Shown: piece after piece, positions 5,593-15,520 of the stretch
Position numbering within the stretch: the stretch's first letter is position 1
How the letters are laid out: every line of letters starts with the position of its first letter
The notes under the pieces: generated by a model
The model's input: only the letters and a program-made list of their open reading frames with translations
What the model was told of the DNA's origin: nothing
Database searches by the model: none
Translations under genes and position numbers: made by a program
Assembly (NCBI GenBank): GCA_934045905.1
Contig: OW203762.1
Span: 38,851,702 to 38,915,701, forward strand
Reading direction: 5' to 3'
Length of the DNA: 64,000 bases
Source: Leuctra nigra
Taxonomy: Eukaryota > Arthropoda > Insecta > Plecoptera > Leuctridae

Positions 5593-8184
5593 GTATATTT
5601 GTGGCTCAACTAGAAGAATGTTATTAGCTATTGTATCAATTGTAGCCGAGGAGAATGTGAAAAAATTATAAATAATAATCGGTTAAATTATGAATAAAAT
5701 TTATCAAACTTATAACTATACCAACACATTTAAACTTAATTTCTATTTTAAATTGAAAAACCTGAAACTATACCGATTTTCAGAATAGGTGGTAAGGAAA
5801 CAAAGAGCATGTGAATAGCTACGAGGAATCATGAAGTGTATTATCAGTGTTTTTGGATATAAAACGATGCTTTTGAATGGAATGAAATGTTAGGAATTAG
5901 TTTCAACTGAGAGAAATCTTGAACGGATGTGTACTGCGAAGATACAGTTGACTCATATCAAAGTTAACATATGTCCTAATTAGCTTTACAACATGTCGCA
6001 ATTGTTTCCAGAAAAGTGGTAAATTTTTTATAAACTACTTAGAATTGGCGAGTGAATTTTATGAATTTGTTGTTTAAGCTGGCGGTTCTGATAAGAAAAA
6101 TAACATTCTATATTTAGATTTGATTCGTCGTTGTACAATCAAGACCGGATGTGTAGCAGAATAATTGCTTTTATCTAAGTGATAATAATTATTGCTTTAT
6201 ATTGATATTAATTTATTACAATAATATGTACTTTGTTTTACTTCTAATTGAGTGTTAGTGCAGACGCATTCTTTTCGATACATAAAATATTCCATCAATA
6301 TAGGGAAGAATAAATCAAGGTAAATCAGTCGAAACTAGGGCAACCTCCAATAAACTCAGCCAAGTCCAAGTTTTGTCCTGCAGATGGAATAACGAGGACG
6401 TGATATCAAGAAAAGAACTAACGGAAACCATAAACATTAAGATACCTACGTGCGACTGTCATGTGAGGCTCTCTTATCATAGAGGAAAACAGGAATAATT
6501 CTAAGAATCAGTTTGCACCTTTATGGAATGTGCAGTTTTCTAGAGCATATTTATTTAGGGATTTTATTTTTATTACACCAATATACTGCTACATATAACC
6601 TTTTGTCGGCTGAATTTTGCCTCCAGGTTTGATAAATCAAGAAGAACCTCCTCATAGTTGCTTCCCAAGACGTCATATCGTCCTGATAATGGCTGCCGGC
6701 GTCGTCGCCATTTTGACCGCCGTGACGCTCATAGTCTTGCTCCCTGCGGCGTCGACTCAAGGCAACAAGCAGCCTGTCGTGACTGATGCGACTACCACGA
6801 GGACGTCGTCAATAACCGTCACAGAGCCTTCTGTTACAAGTAGTGTTCCTTAACAACCTTTAAATACAATATTTGTTATATTTGTCGGTCAAGATTCTAT
6901 AAATGTCTACAAATATAATATCGAGATGTATGTACACAACACACGTATGTACTTCACAATTATGAATTTGTATATCATCGAATTTCGTAAATTACATCAA
7001 ATGACACAACAGTAGCTACAAGAAAACTTTTATTTTGACTTTAGAATCGGTTTCGATTTCTGTATTTCATATTTTTAAATTTTCAAATTTAGATATTATC
7101 TCAGTATCTTTGGCCACTAACAAGTATGCATTACATTCCAGATTCCACAGAAAGTAACTCGCTGCACTACGTAGAACGTGAAGGGTGGTCAGGCCGGCCA
7201 GCTCTGAGCTTCGTAGCCCAGAGTCTTCCTGTGCCGTACGCGATCATCAGTCACACGGCTGGCAAGAACTGTTCGAGTCAAGTCGAATGCGGCACGCTCG
7301 TACGGAACATCCAGACGGCTCACTTGGCGTTGTCATGGACTGACATCGGGTACAGCTTCCTCGTAGGAGGCGACGGATGCGTGTACGTCGGACGCGGCTG
7401 GGATCGCCTGGGATCGCACAGCAAAGGTTACAACTCATGCAGTGTTGGTAAGCACAAGTAGATACGGATAATAGGAAAACAATTGCGAAGTCAGTAGTAA
7501 GAACTCTGAATTGTATTAGTTGTATTAATTGTTATATAAACAGTGTCACCTCTTTTTAGAAATACATTTGTTTACGCGAATATTTAGTCTCGATCTCTTA
7601 CCCCTAATTAGCAACTTGAGCATACCACGTTCATGGATTTTATTTTGGTAATATTTTGTATTTTCTATTATTTTTTATTAAGACCTGAAGGAAAATAAAC
7701 AAAATATTAGATTTAATATTCTAATATTATCGACAAATGATCAAGGGTACTTACAATTAATTATAAGAGTTTATTTATTACTAATATTTTTTCGAATTTT
7801 GGTACCAAAGTAGCTTCATGTAAGTTTTTATGGTAAAATAAAATGAAACTCCGAAACGCCTAATCTGAAAACATTTACTTGTGGAAACCAATCATCGAAA
7901 AAACATGCTCAATGACTTGTATAATAACACACTACTTTTTCACAGGTATATCCTTCATTGGAACTTTCACTACAATTCACCCTCCTAAGATACAGCTGGA
8001 TGCTGCACGGTTGTTGATAGCTGAAGGAGTTCGTCTTGGGAAGATTAGGTCAGATTATCGCTTACTGGGACACAGACAAGTATCGAAAAGCGACAGTCCT
8101 GGAGAAGCTCTATTTACAGACTTGAAAAAACTACCTCATTTTAGCGAGCTAGTTGTACCATGCAGTCAAGCTAATGGCAGATAA
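5196..8184 (+). CDS. PGRP-LC: PGRP-LC-type membrane receptor, complete (exons 5196-5592, 6627-6839, 7142-7447, 7946-8184)
   Basis: The four exons join in phase (397+213+306+239 bases) to give 384 residues. Residues 1-149 are cytoplasmic and acidic, with an RHIM-like motif (about 53-77, core HIGNRTIFQGPVTI) as in IMD-pathway PGRP-LC and PGRP-LE. Residues 150-171 form the membrane helix. A Thr/Ser-rich stalk and a PGRP domain follow. Such receptors bind DAP-type peptidoglycan outside the cell and recruit Imd through the motif. The domain reads SHT, GHRQ and SPG where amidases have HHT, GHRQ and CPG, so two zinc ligands are missing and it is inferred non-catalytic. Trp and Arg (GRGW) at the DAP-contact positions remain, while the usual Gly before the Trp is Ser. 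It lies downstream of a paralogue in the same orientation. The LC name rests on architecture, not on a database match. Confidence 0.88.
5593..6626 (+). other. First intron of the PGRP-LC-type gene
   Basis: This 1034-base phase 1 intron ends at CCTCCAG (AG 6625-6626). It is AT-rich, with no other exon or repeat seen. It contains an in-frame stop at 5625-5627 and AATAAA at 5693-5698, which could end a short transcript. Confidence 0.75.
5693..5698 (+). terminator. Intronic polyadenylation signal candidate
   Basis: AATAAA occurs 66 bases after the in-frame stop that closes read-through of the cytoplasmic exon. Use of this site would give a soluble 143-residue protein carrying only the RHIM-like motif. 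The hexamer is common in AT-rich DNA, so this is a candidate only. Confidence 0.35.
6627..6839 (+). CDS. PGRP-LC: PGRP-LC-type gene, transmembrane and stalk exon
   Basis: The acceptor is CCTCCAG and the donor ACAA|GTAGTG (GT at 6840-6841). The donor was chosen because it keeps phase 1 into the next exon. The exon encodes LINQEEPPHS, basic PRRH, the helix IVLIMAAGVVAILTAVTL and a Thr/Ser-rich stalk that may be O-glycosylated. The 3' donor is the least certain boundary of the gene. Confidence 0.78.
6840..7141 (+). other. Second intron of the PGRP-LC-type gene
   Basis: This 302-base AT-rich phase 1 intron ends at CATTCCAG (AG 7140-7141). I see no additional element in it. Confidence 0.7.
7142..7447 (+). 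CDS. PGRP-LC: PGRP-LC-type gene, first half of PGRP domain
   Basis: The exon encodes IISHT, the disulfide cysteines NCSSQVEC, WTDIGYSFLVGGDG, VYVGRGWD, LGSHS and SCSVG. The donor is GTTG|GTAAGC (GT at 7448-7449), phase 1, at the same codon as in PGRP gene 1. The first zinc-ligand His is Ser. Confidence 0.9.
7448..7945 (+). other. Third intron of the PGRP-LC-type gene
   Basis: This 498-base AT-rich intron ends in TTTTTCACAG (AG 7944-7945) after a good pyrimidine tract. I see nothing else in it. Confidence 0.8.
7946..8184 (+). CDS. PGRP-LC: PGRP-LC-type gene, C-terminal half of PGRP domain
   Basis: The exon encodes ISFIGTFTTIHPP, LDAARLLIAEGVRLGKI, LLGHRQV, SPGEALF and DLKKLPHF, then a short tail ending CSQANGR and TAA at 8182-8184. 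Ser replaces the zinc-ligand Cys (SPG for CPG). This exon is closer to the gene 1 exon (AEGVRLGKIR identical) than the first-half exons are to each other. Confidence 0.9.
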
Positions 8185-8205
8185 TGATTAATGTACCTTC
8201 ACTTA

Positions 8206-8211
8206 AATAAA
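8206..8211 (+). terminator. Polyadenylation signal of the PGRP-LC-type gene
   Basis: AATAAA lies 22 bases after the stop codon, implying a very short 3' UTR. Further hexamers occur downstream and could be used as well. Confidence 0.55.
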
Positions 8212-11200
8212 TTTTGATTACTATGATCTTGAACCTAGTAACATTGCTCAATGTTAGGTAACGGAATTACCTAAACAAGAAAATGAAAGCTCTGTTCCTC
8301 AACTCCACTGCACATCATCAAAATGAACGCCCGTTTTAGATGATTTGTGCTACTGAATTTTCGTTTTGAGCTTTTCCGTTTTTGGAAGGAGGACGAGGTT
8401 ATAAAGGAAGAAAAGGAAGTAGTTCAAAATGAAATTCAACACCGCAATGTATCTCAAAACGACCTCCCGAATGCAGAAGGTTGAAATGGCATTATTTGAT
8501 ATAGATCCGCCAATGCTTAGGATTTAGCATAGAATAGCATAGAATGATTTGTGTAAAATAGTTTAGCTTAGGGCAAGTGTGTGGAAGAGCAGCCTCATGT
8601 TGGAATAATATATGAATGTGCATCATTTGTGTTCATTTGTTTGTTTACTGCATTCAATTGAAATGAATATGTTGCTCCTCAAGCACTCTGCACTAGTTTT
8701 AAGGTTCGAAGTTTTACTCTATTTATCTTCACTACATTTTAACTCTGATCATATTATGCAGTAGTTTCAGATCGAAACATGAAAGTGTAATTTGAATAAG
8801 CAAATATTTTATGTTATCAATGTATTGTATTGATGTATAAAATTTCATACTATATTGTAAATAAACACCACGTATCATTCCAATTCCATATTTAACTCTA
8901 TACATTCTTCAAATGTCCATTTTCCAATTAAATAAATAATTTCTCGTTCTATTCGACAAAACCATTTTAAAATATCACTGCGATTATAAAAAACACCGTT
9001 AATTTCACGTCGAGACTGGAGACCATTCGCAGCTATTCAATCAGACCATCATAATCATTCATTGGTGTTGGTGGAAAGAGAAGGGGAGGTTTTAATAGTT
9101 GAACTGTCAGCAGAATTTCCATTCCTCTTCACGCCTCGTAAAGTACAACTGTATCAATTCTCTCTCCCGTCGCTGCTGACTGATTTTACTGCACGTTATC
9201 GGCTATTGTCAACCGCCCATGCATGATCTTTGTCTTACACACATAACTTGTTGGTTGTTGCATTCAGGAGTTGACACCTCTGGCAGGGATTGTTGTGCGA
9301 AACCCATAAACAAAGTACTTAGCTTTTATGTAATCGTGTGATTAAATTTCATGAAGCTATTTGAGAATAGTGTATTGTTAAAAATGTAGTAAAACAAAGG
9401 GGCTATAGAGGTCTCGGTACTTTGTTGTAAGTAGTTTAAAACTTTATTTAAATTTGAAATAAATTTTATGAATAATTCGGTGATTTCATCCAACTTTACA
9501 ACGTTTGGAAATTGTATTTGTTGTGATTCAGTGGCAATATGTTGTGATTTGTTTGCACATCTAGCAGTAAAACTTTAACAACATTCCATGCTTTTTATAG
9601 GCAAAAGCAAGTTGTAATGTGATTTTTTAATTTTAATCGAAATCTCGAAAATTATTTGGAAATTATTCGAAAATTATTTTTTACGACATTAGTTGAATAT
9701 ATTCGACGCATTTTAATTGTTTGACTTTTATTGTCAATCGATTTAATGACATGTAATCCGAGGTTATTCTTCGAATTTCGATACAATATGCTTTATAAAA
9801 CAATTATAGTTGTGACATCGCCATTATGCATCATCTCGTTACAGAAACGAGTGGAAACTAATTAATAACTCAAATACGGGTGTCGGTTTAATCTAATAAA
9901 ATAATGACATGTTAACAAATTTCATGGATAATTGCAAAAGATTCTGACGTGAAACTATTCGTAGACTGCATATTCTAGTGAGACTACGACAAAGCACTGG
10001 CTTCCATTCAAGACACTTGTGATTAATGATCCAACAGTTAGACGCCAACTAGACAAGTGACACTGTCTAAGAATACAACGTCACATGTACAAAACAAGGA
10101 GTCGGTGGAGAGAAGGGGGGAATCAAACGACGCTAAAGTGATTAATTAGTTGATCGATCAAAGCACAGCCTTCTCTAAATGATCACTCGTTGTCTCCAAG
10201 AATTTGAATATGTCAAAGTCACCGCCACCCCGATAGTTTCTTTACTTTGAATTTGTTCGATTTTGGGGAGCCAAATTGGAAACTTTCTGAATGTAATCTT
10301 TTGAAATGTAAATTAATCACTGGCAATTGTGGGATGTGTTACGAGCAAGCAGGAATTGCAAGTCGTCCGGCGGTGATGACCTGCATCTCCATATCAACCT
10401 TCTGTTGTCGAGAAAAGCACCACTTATAACAGCTTTTCATGACAGCTTTGGTTCAGTACTTCGTTAAAGTTATCCTCTACGGGAAAATAAATAAATCAAA
10501 GGTGGAAAACCTACTTAATTTAACCTATTTTGTTTCTCCATATTAAACTGTGGATGTAAATATTTTTATTAATTTTAAAATATTCGTAGGTATATCGTTA
10601 TTGTACCAATTTTGAACCGCAACCTTATAGCAATTTCTTTCAAACTCTTAAATACACCTCCAATTAGATTTATTACGTACAAAATATTCACAATGTAAAC
10701 TCTATACTCTTGACAAAAATTACCTACCCGAATAAATGTTGAACAATTTCTTCATTATCAAAGCCAGAGGGGGTGGGGGGGGGGATATAAGAGAGGTGAA
10801 AACCCACAAAGGCTCTTTCTTGTATTTTAAAATAAAAATGAGATCGTGTTGAATAAACGTTTGTCCTCGTCTGCGCTCAGATGAAAGAGAAGCTCATTCC
10901 CCGTCATGTAATTAAAAAAAAACGAGTTGAAGGGATTGAGTTTTATGTCCGATGAAGGGCCCGAGGGGAGGGGGGAGTGAGGGGGACTGATAATTAAGAA
11001 ACTTGTGAGGTGCATTCATTCGTTCATCCAATAATTTTATTATTTTTACTACTTCCTTCTTTATAAATTCGTATCGAGAATAATTTTCCTGTAAAAGGTC
11101 ATTATTTTTAATGTTATTGGAACATTTTTTTTTTATTCAAATGTAAACATTATATTCAACACAGAATATCATATCTATTCAATGCGACCATAATTAACAA

Positions 11201-12275
11201 AATCCTCCGCTAAAGTTGAGTTAAGTACGACTAAGTAAGATGCAGACCAACATCTCAATTCTGACAATATTATTAATGAAATAATGTAACCCTATCGCTT
11301 GGAAAACTCGAACAAACTTTCAAATGAATCACAAAGATAGCTTTAAGAAGTGGAAAAGGAAAATTATATTTTCTTCCCCTTCATCTGAAAATCCACCCCA
11401 ACTTTTCAAGACACATCTGTCCAATTTACTATAGTTTGTCGAGGGCCTGAAAGTATTACATAATTGGTCGATCTTGGATAACTTCATGGCTAATGCTGTC
11501 TCAACCAACTTATATTTTATTTAGAAGAGAAAGGAGTGAATGAACTTTTCTTGAAATACAAAAATAACTTGTGTTTTTTGCGATATTACATCGTAAGTAA
11601 AGCCAAAAAGCAAACAATTAAATGATTAAAAAAACATTTTAGGACGCTGCAGCAGCACTGGACAAGTCCAAAAATTACATGTATGAGTCACATTAGACAT
11701 GGGAATAAAATGGGCATGTCAACGTAAAGTTCATATTGCCACTGAATCATAATTAAAAAAATATGTCATTATAAACCACAATGAAAATGTTGGATATTTC
11801 ACATATCTTGTTACCTAGTTTCTCAATGTATCATTCCACAACATTCGCACAAGATAGATAACGAGAACCTTTGTCTATCAAAACAAGGGTTGTCCTCGAG
11901 TTTGCCTGCTCTTCTGATCCATTACACCAAAGAAGTGTTCTAAAGAGGTATTTAGTTACCGAGGTGTAGCAGTTTGACGATGAGTTTGGGGCGGAGAAGG
12001 AGAAAGAGGTTCTGCCAGTCAAGGGGATGAGAGGCAAGAATGAAATTGAATGCTGCTTTAAGTTTACAGAGCCTCAATCAAAGAGGATGCATCCCTTGGG
12101 AGAGCGTCGTCGGGGTGGGAGGGGGGGGATGGCTGGATGATGAGACGAAGAAAATGTTGTGGAGAGGGTGAGATATGAGATGCTATGCTAATGGCGGCAT
12201 AGGCGACTCGGGCCGGAGATGAAAAACACGGCGCAAGGAACGCGATACGTAATGTAACAAGTGATGTGCGAGCAA
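8212..12275. other. Non-coding stretch downstream of the PGRP pair
   Basis: The stretch is AT-rich, and no ORF has recognisable protein character. A ten-G run lies at 10775-10784. No third PGRP exon was found. Confidence 0.55.

Positions 12276-12366
<91 letters not shown>
12276..12366. repeat. Composite simple repeat: (CG)n, (GA)n, G-run
   Basis: An alternating GC tract (12276-12286) runs into about 35 GA repeats (12286-12356), then eleven G (12356-12366). Long Ser/Leu or Arg/Glu reading frames through it are artefacts of the dinucleotide. Confidence 0.95.
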
Positions 12367-12367
<1 letters not shown>

Positions 12368-14787
12368 ATGAGTTCGAGATGTAAGTATAGGAAAAAGGCA
12401 CGAGCAAAAGAGGCGCGAATAAGTTAAACGAGAGAGTTGGTAAAAAGATGAGTGACGCAGTAGTCGCGTCTGCTCTTCATCTGGCATCGTATTCGTCGTC
12501 GCCGTTTGTGACGTCATAAAGATGACGGGTGTTTGAGTCTGATGACGGCGACGTGGAGGTGGCGATGTTTCCATCCTTGTTGGTCAACACTCGGCTAGAC
12601 GTGACGCTAGACGCCCTTGTTTAGCGCATCAAGGAAGCCCAGAAAAAAATCCAAATATTCTAAAAATCCAATGATTTGGAAAAATCCAATGATTTAGACG
12701 CGCTTTTTATTGTTGATATTAAAAATTTAATTAAACTTCAAAATATAATTTGTGTATAAAAATAAAAATACAACTTTCAAAAGAGTGACTTCCATTGATA
12801 ATAATGAGCTATACTGACGAAACAATCATTAGGCCTACCTGAACAATAAAATACTTTTTAACCTAAATTTTTGTGTGACTATGACTATGTGTGTTTTGTG
12901 TAACGGTTCAATGTAGATTGAACTTGAATATTAAACACTTCATCAAGCGAACGCAGTGTAAGTGAGGAAGATAAATGTAAAAATCTCGCCACTTGTATAT
13001 GTTGCTGAAGATATGCCCTGGACCAACATAACTCCCAAACCAGCTGATTACTAATCATACGTTTTGACAACATCTCCGCACGACGCTTTATTGTGCGACG
13101 CGAGGCGAGGCGTCTGGCTAGGCGTCTGCGAGCGTCGTCGGGTGGTCGCCGGTAAATAATACATCACATTCACTAGCGTCGGCTAACTCAATTCCACTTT
13201 CCCCCTCTCCACACTCTTCCAACGACACCCCAGGCGAACATTTTTCTTTATGTATATCTGCTTAGCTTCGTAGCCGGGCATGTGACCGACTACAGGGCAT
13301 TTCGAAGATGAGGCGAGAATGTTCCCGCTTGACGGCGTCCCAATCGCGTTGTGGGACAATACTTGTTACCAGTTTAACCACAAGAGATTTCTGCATTTTT
13401 TATTGGATGAACTAATATGTATTTCTTTGCTTACTGTGATTAATATCAATGCATGAATATAATCCACTTTAATTGTAATAATTATTTATTTAATATATTC
13501 AGCTTACAGCTGTTGCATAACTTCGAATTATATAATATCGAATATTGAAACATCATAATTGTATTGATAGGTTCTCTTTAGGTTATTATTGCCTTTAAAT
13601 CGGAATTTTGTTGACAACGAAAATAAAGTGGCTGTCAAACAAAATAAAGTCAGTCCATAGTGATTTATAGGGGCCTGGAAATATTTTTCATTTTTTAAAT
13701 AATGTTTATAACTTTCTATAGGAGAAATCTGTACGTTGGCTCAATCGAGTGGTAAAGTTTCGTAGCTGCCCTGTAGAGAGCAACCATGAAAGTGAACGAC
13801 TTCGGCTCGACAGGATATTGTCGGTCGACGGTGTGAAGGGAAGAGGGATTGTGTATCGACGGTTTCCGGTTCGGGTGGGATTTCGCGGGCTGGAAGAGGA
13901 GCGTCCGACTTGCGGGGAAGTCTAAGATGATCGCAAGGATTCCCAGGAAGTGAAGGACTTTCACTCGATGTCGTCAGAAGATTTGACAAATTGTAGGTCG
14001 CATGGCACTCGCTTTCAACTGATATCGTGAAGGAAACTTGCTTCTCAGTTATTATGCCACTTCTGTGCCAGATTTCAAATGGTGGCAGAAGTAGGATTTT
14101 TTTCTGAAGTTATTTAAAATTTTACATAGCAACAGTAATTCAATGAAATTGGAGTACAGCTCTGAAAAAGTATTGGATGATTTCATATTCTTTCGTATAA
14201 AATTTTAAATCGACAAAATATTATTTTTACCTATTTGACAATGGAAGTGTTTTTTTAAACTCGATTGTGCAATAGAATTCTAAATGAAGACCCCTTGGAC
14301 CGTCTTCGTGGCTGTGCTTATTTCCTGCTGCAATTTCAATGTTCAAGAATTAATTGGATTCATAACTCGACTAAAATTAATCAGTTGGTCGCATGGGATT
14401 TAAAATTCCTAAATAAAGTAGTCATTTGAGATCAAAACGTGCAGTCCCCATTTTCTCAACATTTTTCTACGATTTTTTAAATCACAGCCAATTGGCCGAT
14501 TTTTCGTAATTTGGATCCGGTGTTGAGGAAGGACTTGACATGAAGTCCAGCAGATCGGTGAGTGTCCTCAGCTCTCCGCTCATCAACTAACTGTGTTTGG
14601 AGGCGGCGGTGGCGAAGCGAGTCGCGTCTTGCACTTTAAAAAGAAATTAGTCGCCGTTCACAAGTGCAGAACACGTGGCATAACAGTTTCTGTTGGGCGA
14701 CTCGTGGAGGGAGTAAAACTACGACGTGAGTGGCAAGAGAAAACGAAAGAAGTCTCCAATCTAATTTAATAACGAATAAAACGGCAA
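12367..14787. other. Non-coding stretch with two CpG-rich patches
   Basis: Patches at about 12440-12640 and 13080-13160 are rich in CG, with repeated GACG and GTCG words and one TGACGTCA (12509-12516). They may be regulatory or a 5' exon, but no splice-supported coding exon could be defined. The remainder is AT-rich. Confidence 0.4.
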
Positions 14788-14804
14788 GGGGGGGGGGGGG
14801 GGGG
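14788..14804 (+). repeat. G homopolymer, 17 bases
   Basis: This is a pure G run in otherwise mixed sequence, one of several such runs in the window. Confidence 0.95.
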
Positions 14805-15421
14805 TAGAAAAAGTCTTGACTGTTATCTTGCTTCTCCTCTAATACAGCATCGTGCCTCGTTCCTCCGGCTCTAGCTGGGTTAATTGGCGCCAACTTGACC
14901 CCGACGCAGCCCGTGCCGAATACAGGCCAATCCGAGTACGAGCGGAATCATAAACGGTAGGGGTGGAAATTCGGGTATAGAAGTGAATGTAAGAAAATTG
15001 GGGTTGAAAATGCGCACGGGGGGGGGAGAAAGATTCGAGGTGTATTAAAAAATCTGAAGACAAGATGATTGAAGCGGAGGGCGGTTTTTGAATAAAGGAA
15101 TAATAATTCGTAGAAGTAATTCCCAAACAGAGACGGGGAAAAATATCCCCGAGCGATTCTGGAGGCAATTTCAATTATTAAACGACGAGAAGGTTGAATG
15201 AGAAAAATTATGTATAATTTGCTTGCGTCATTGTTAAATAAAATCCCCGATAACTCTTGCAGTCTTCCGAGCGGTTAATGGAACCCTCGTTATTCCACTG
15301 CCTCGTCTGAACTCCACTAATCAATCAATGTTCGAGTTTTACAATCCAAAGTCACATCTAACAAGTACTTAATCGGGTCAAATTTTACACTTATCACGTG
15401 TTTGCTCGCTGGGACACGTTA
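14805..15421. other. Non-coding stretch before the 15.4 kb motif cluster
   Basis: No supported gene. A reading frame on the minus strand (14839-15174) has no recognisable domain and no splice context. A nine-G run lies near 15018. Confidence 0.5.
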
Positions 15422-15520
15422 CACGTTAATCACGTGGGAACGCCACGCGTTAATCAATTTGTATTGTTGGTAACGTCGCGTTAATTACGTGTTAGCAAAA
15501 TAAACGTTAATTATTTGCGA
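15422..15520. promoter_or_regulatory. Cluster of CGTTAAT/CACGTG motifs, candidate regulatory module
   Basis: Within 100 bases the word CGTTAAT occurs four times: in CGTTAATCACGTG (15424), ACGCGTTAATCA (15445), CGCGTTAATTACGTG (15477) and AACGTTAATTA (15503). It combines homeodomain-like TAATCA/TAATTA cores with E-box halves or a full CACGTG. The spacing is irregular (20-30 bases), so it is not a simple tandem repeat. Function is inferred only. Confidence 0.4.

Noticed and set aside
12183..12574. Minus-strand frames rich in Ser and Leu
   Set aside because: Created by the GA/TC dinucleotide repeat.
14538..14563. ATGAAGTCCAGCAGATCG followed by GTGAGT, resembling a tiny first coding exon
   Set aside because: Six codons plus a donor are easily found by chance, and nothing downstream accepts it.
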